Notes under the pieces: generated by a model
What the model was told of the DNA's origin: nothing
Databases searched by the model: none
The model's input: only the letters and a program-made list of their open reading frames with translations
Assembly (NCBI GenBank): GCA_038848185.1
Contig: JAWCNV010000008.1
Coordinates: 13,811-77,810, forward strand
Direction: 5' to 3'
DNA from: JAAOZP01 sp038848185
GTDB lineage: Archaea; Thermoproteota; EX4484-205; JAAOZP01
Length of the DNA: 64,000 bases
Shown: positions 61,875-64,000 of the stretch, piece after piece
Layout: the number at the start of each line of letters is the position of its first letter
Position numbering within the stretch: position 1 is the first letter of the stretch
Made by a program: the position numbers and the translations under genes

Positions 61875-62617
61875 ATGAGTCTATTAAAATATGTTACTTC
61901 TCTCTCTTTAATAACATTGATCTTAGTTACATCATGGCTGGTTAATATCATGTACGCACAGTCTGACTGGTATTACATTCAGGTCGGGGCGTATGGATAT
62001 ACAGATAGTTATAATAATGCAGGCTTCAGAAGTAACATCCAGACAATTATTCCACAGGCCATGCCTGAGGGAGGATGGCATTACTTCTGGATAGGGTCTA
62101 ACCTATGTAATGACTATTTTATCCAAGTAGGGTATGTTGTTTGCCCCTCACGTCCTAATGGTGCCTGGTTCTGGTGGGCTTTTGACGATGCAGGAAATAC
62201 TGTTGCCTACCGTTTTGGTGCAGATGGTTCAGCAGGTGGTAGTGGTAGCTATTTTTACTATGTTGCAGTAATGGAGGGGAGCCCAAGCTACTGGGGATTT
62301 TTCCGGGTTCAACTTATCTAGGTCATGTACTTACAGGAGCATCTACAAGTGGTTATAACAGTCCAGTTGTCGTAGCAGAACTCGTCACACCTGCACCACC
62401 ACAAGGTCAGGATGCATTAGGTCCTGTATCATTTTCTCCTGCTATCCAGTATAAGCCCAGTAGCTATTATAATATATACTACGGCACAGCACATGGTTAT
62501 GCTTACTATGGTTACATTGGAATGTGTCCCCCCTACGGCGTCTCAGTTCTTGGGTTTAACTCTATTCGAGCAGGCAGCGGACAAAGTTGTTACTCAAACG
62601 GTTATCCGCTTTGGTGA
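61875..62617 (+). pseudogene. Secreted beta-rich protein broken by a single-base frameshift
   Basis: Signal peptide (MSLLKYVTSLSLITLILVTS...MYAQ) and a tyrosine- and glycine-rich beta domain. The frame stops at 62319-62321. Adding one T to the run of five Ts at 62298-62302 continues it as FFPGSTYLGHVLTGASTSGY to a stop at 62617, giving 247 residues in one frame (743 bases plus one). SD AGGTGAT 5 bp before the ATG (61875). Either a sequencing error in the homopolymer, a real mutation, or a frameshift site. Cotranscribed with the gene before. Family not recognised. Confidence 0.7.
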
Positions 62618-62901
62618 GCTTTTAAATGAGTAAATCTTAGATTTAAGCGTAAGCGCGTGCTACTCTCCGAATACTTATCCCTAGAAGAAGATACGAATTT
62701 CTTTTCCCCATCATTTCCTTACTAATAATCATTTTTTAACGCCATTCTGGTAATTTCTGGAAACCTGCTGTTTTCTCGAACTCGTCATACCACCAGAAAT
62801 AGGTAAAACCATAGAAGTCAAACACCTGTCAAAGCAACGACATCCAGCTTAATATTTTCTACTAATTCTGTATATCCATTCTATTTCATGATATTATCAA
62901 G

Positions 62902-63243
62902 TTACATATTCTTGATCGACTTAATTTTACAACTCAATAATTTTTCAGTCAATTTCGAGTCGGGTATTATTTGCACATCATCAGAGACTAGATCCTTAGC
63001 ATATGCAAGATCAATGTCTTTGACTATTAGCTTAGGATGAAGACATTTTCCAGTCCGTTTAGCTTCCATTAACCTTTGCACTGCAATGGGAATTCTACTT
63101 CCGTTAAACTCCACTTCTGCACATATTTGCGTTTCATCGTCTAAGCAATCAATCCTTCTGCCACTTGGAAGAGGATACTCAGCTTCACCTTTACAATTAC
63201 AGGCGACTTCTTTCCATAATTTATGGAGCTCTTTTTCCGGCAA
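62902..63243 (-). CDS. Hypothetical small protein (possible nuclease-like)
   Basis: 113 residues, beginning MPEKELHKLWKE. The segment GRRIDCLDDETQICAEVEF resembles a D...E-x-E/K nuclease core, as in NERD or PD-(D/E)XK-like proteins, but the match is weak. CNCKG and other cysteines are present. No membrane or signal segment. Its start is 184 bp from the TBP fragment on the same strand. Confidence 0.45.
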   Translation of the reverse strand: MPEKELHKLWKEVACNCKGEAEYPLPSGRRIDCLDDETQICAEVEFNGSRIPIAVQRLMEAKRTGKCLHPKLIVKDIDLAYAKDLVSDDVQIIPDSKLTEKLLSCKIKSIKNM

Positions 63244-63427
63244 TTTATCTAATTCAATAATTCATAACCTCATATTTAAAGATTATAGGATGCAGGAAGA
63301 AAGAGTCCTCCTAGTAGAAAATATTTTGGAAAAACATAGACGTTAACGAAGAGATCGATCATAATATGCTACATGTAATTTCTGAAACTGCATCGACATC
63401 TAACTTAAAACGTTTGTATCGCTTTTA

Positions 63428-63625
63428 TTATCTTATTAGAAGACCTTTCTGTATTAGCTCGGCCATTAGTTTCTCCACTGCGTCGTAAACCATCTTCTCG
63501 TTAACCGCGCCAGTACACACCAGTTTCCCGCTTGCGAACAATAAGATAACTACATCGGGATCATGCATTCTGTATATTAGACCTTTAAATTGAATAGTAA
63601 ACATAGTCCTTTCTGCCAATAGCAT
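63428..63625 (-). CDS. Half TATA-binding protein fragment (second copy)
   Basis: 65 residues. After about 13 unrelated residues it reads IQFKGLIYRMHDPDVV and LVCTGAVNEKMVYDAVEKLM, the second TBP repeat, and ends LIQKGLLIR. The TBP residues match the 60275 copy at all but one position (A for V) although DNA is about 79% identical. It lies 18 bp after the retropepsin-like gene, on the same strand. Too short to be a full TBP, which needs both repeats. Confidence 0.7.
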   Translation of the reverse strand: MLLAERTMFTIQFKGLIYRMHDPDVVILLFASGKLVCTGAVNEKMVYDAVEKLMAELIQKGLLIR

Positions 63626-63643
63626 TAAGCAAGTCGATAAAAC

Positions 63644-64000
63644 TTATCGTTCAAGATAAACCTCGTTCCGATTCTTATCGCATATGAACCTGTATTTGTA
63701 AATAATGTCCCTGCCCAGCAATGAAGGCATACGTATGACTAATGACTTCTCTTCCGATGAAAGTTTTGATAGATCATGCACACCTACAAGTAGGTTTAGT
63801 GTTTCTTTAACTATTTCTCCGCTTTCCGCTCTAAAAAGTAGGGCGGTATTCTCAATAACGTAGGTTTGAATTAATCCGCCTATTCCACCAACCTTTCTCT
63901 CCGGTTTTCTTAATCTTTCCACAGCTATTCCCAAATAATGAATGTCCTTATCTAGTAAGATTGTTGCAGAGGCGCCAGTATCCACATGGAAGCAAACTGG
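63644..64000 (-). CDS. Retropepsin-like aspartic protease (partial)
   Basis: The frame runs past the right edge of the window; PVCFHVDTGASATILL carries the D-T-G-A-S motif of the clan AA aspartic proteases, and SLLGRDIIYKYRF near the end the second conserved I-x-G-R-D turn. A GTG at 63985 is an internal valine (HVDTGAS) and not the real start. The fold acts as a dimer. These small archaeal proteases have unclear substrates. The half-TBP gene follows 18 bp later, on the same strand, so cotranscription is possible. Confidence 0.72.
   Translation of the reverse strand, partial: PVCFHVDTGASATILLDKDIHYLGIAVERLRKPERKVGGIGGLIQTYVIENTALLFRAESGEIVKETLNLLVGVHDLSKLSSEEKSLVIRMPSLLGRDIIYKYRFICDKNRNEVYLER

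Noticed and set aside
1..64000. tRNA, rRNA, CRISPR arrays and transposases
   Set aside because: Looked for on both strands by eye and none found; a covariance search would be needed to exclude small RNAs.

Overview
The window reads as archaeal chromosome. It encodes a Cdc6/Orc1-type ATPase, an Sm-like protein, a CDC48-type double AAA ATPase, NucS, a DUF460 protein, a deoxyhypusine synthase family enzyme, an archaeal Ser-His signal peptidase, a bifunctional PGI/PMI and pieces of TATA-binding protein. Many genes have a TATA element 20-35 bp before the start and almost no leader. Starts at TTG or GTG are common. I cannot fix the lineage from sequence alone; a TACK-type heterotrophic archaeon is my best inference. 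No rRNA, tRNA, CRISPR array or insertion sequence was seen. Two short N-runs (15512-15608 and 25438-25533) are each flanked by a direct repeat of about 130 bp. Collapsing the repeats restores one intact reading frame each time, so they are scaffolding artefacts.

Layout. 1-14.8 kb is mostly housekeeping: the tail of a UroD-like protein, a surface beta-helix protein, Sm-like protein, DUF460, methylthioadenosine phosphorylase, CDC48, NucS, PGI/PMI, a DedA-like protein, Orc1/Cdc6, a beta-decarboxylating dehydrogenase, a DeoC-like protein lacking its lysines, MtnA, a SWIM protein and ComB. 14.9-18.9 kb is a LuxE-LuxC-epimerase operon for acyl activation and reduction. 19-24.4 kb holds a membrane protein with signal peptidase, a transaldolase, a threonine-synthase-like/PadR fusion without its PLP lysine, and a deoxyhypusine synthase family gene. 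24.4-42 kb is a glycan-use region: GH94 phosphorylase, aldo/keto reductase, sulfatase-fold hydrolase, iron alcohol dehydrogenase, flavodoxin, MFS carrier, a TspO-like membrane protein, one cytosolic and one exported GH5, a DUF5060-type glycosidase and another TIM-barrel protein.

42-55 kb is accessory. Four long paralogous surface proteins, all on the minus strand, share signal peptides, a membrane anchor, four-fold internal repeats and nearly identical promoters. They alternate with MsrA, a radical SAM/SPASM protein, a TPR protein, a DppA-like aminopeptidase, an HD hydrolase and an AN1-M50 protease. Decayed sugar-ABC-permease pieces lie between them. 55-64 kb carries a Gfo/Idh oxidoreductase, an anchored HExxH protease, GH29 fucosidase, a PD-(D/E)XK-like protein, a secreted protein broken by a frameshift, and a retropepsin-like protease at the edge. 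Three separate fragments of the second repeat of TATA-binding protein lie between 53 and 63.6 kb.

Taken together the genes suggest a polysaccharide-using archaeon: exported GH5 and DUF5060 enzymes outside, GH5, GH94 and GH29 inside, with import by unknown carriers. The strongest novelty candidates are the four-paralog surface family with its shared promoter element, the half-TBP fragments, the PadR-fused pseudo-threonine synthase with a palindrome over its TATA box, and the LuxE-LuxC operon.
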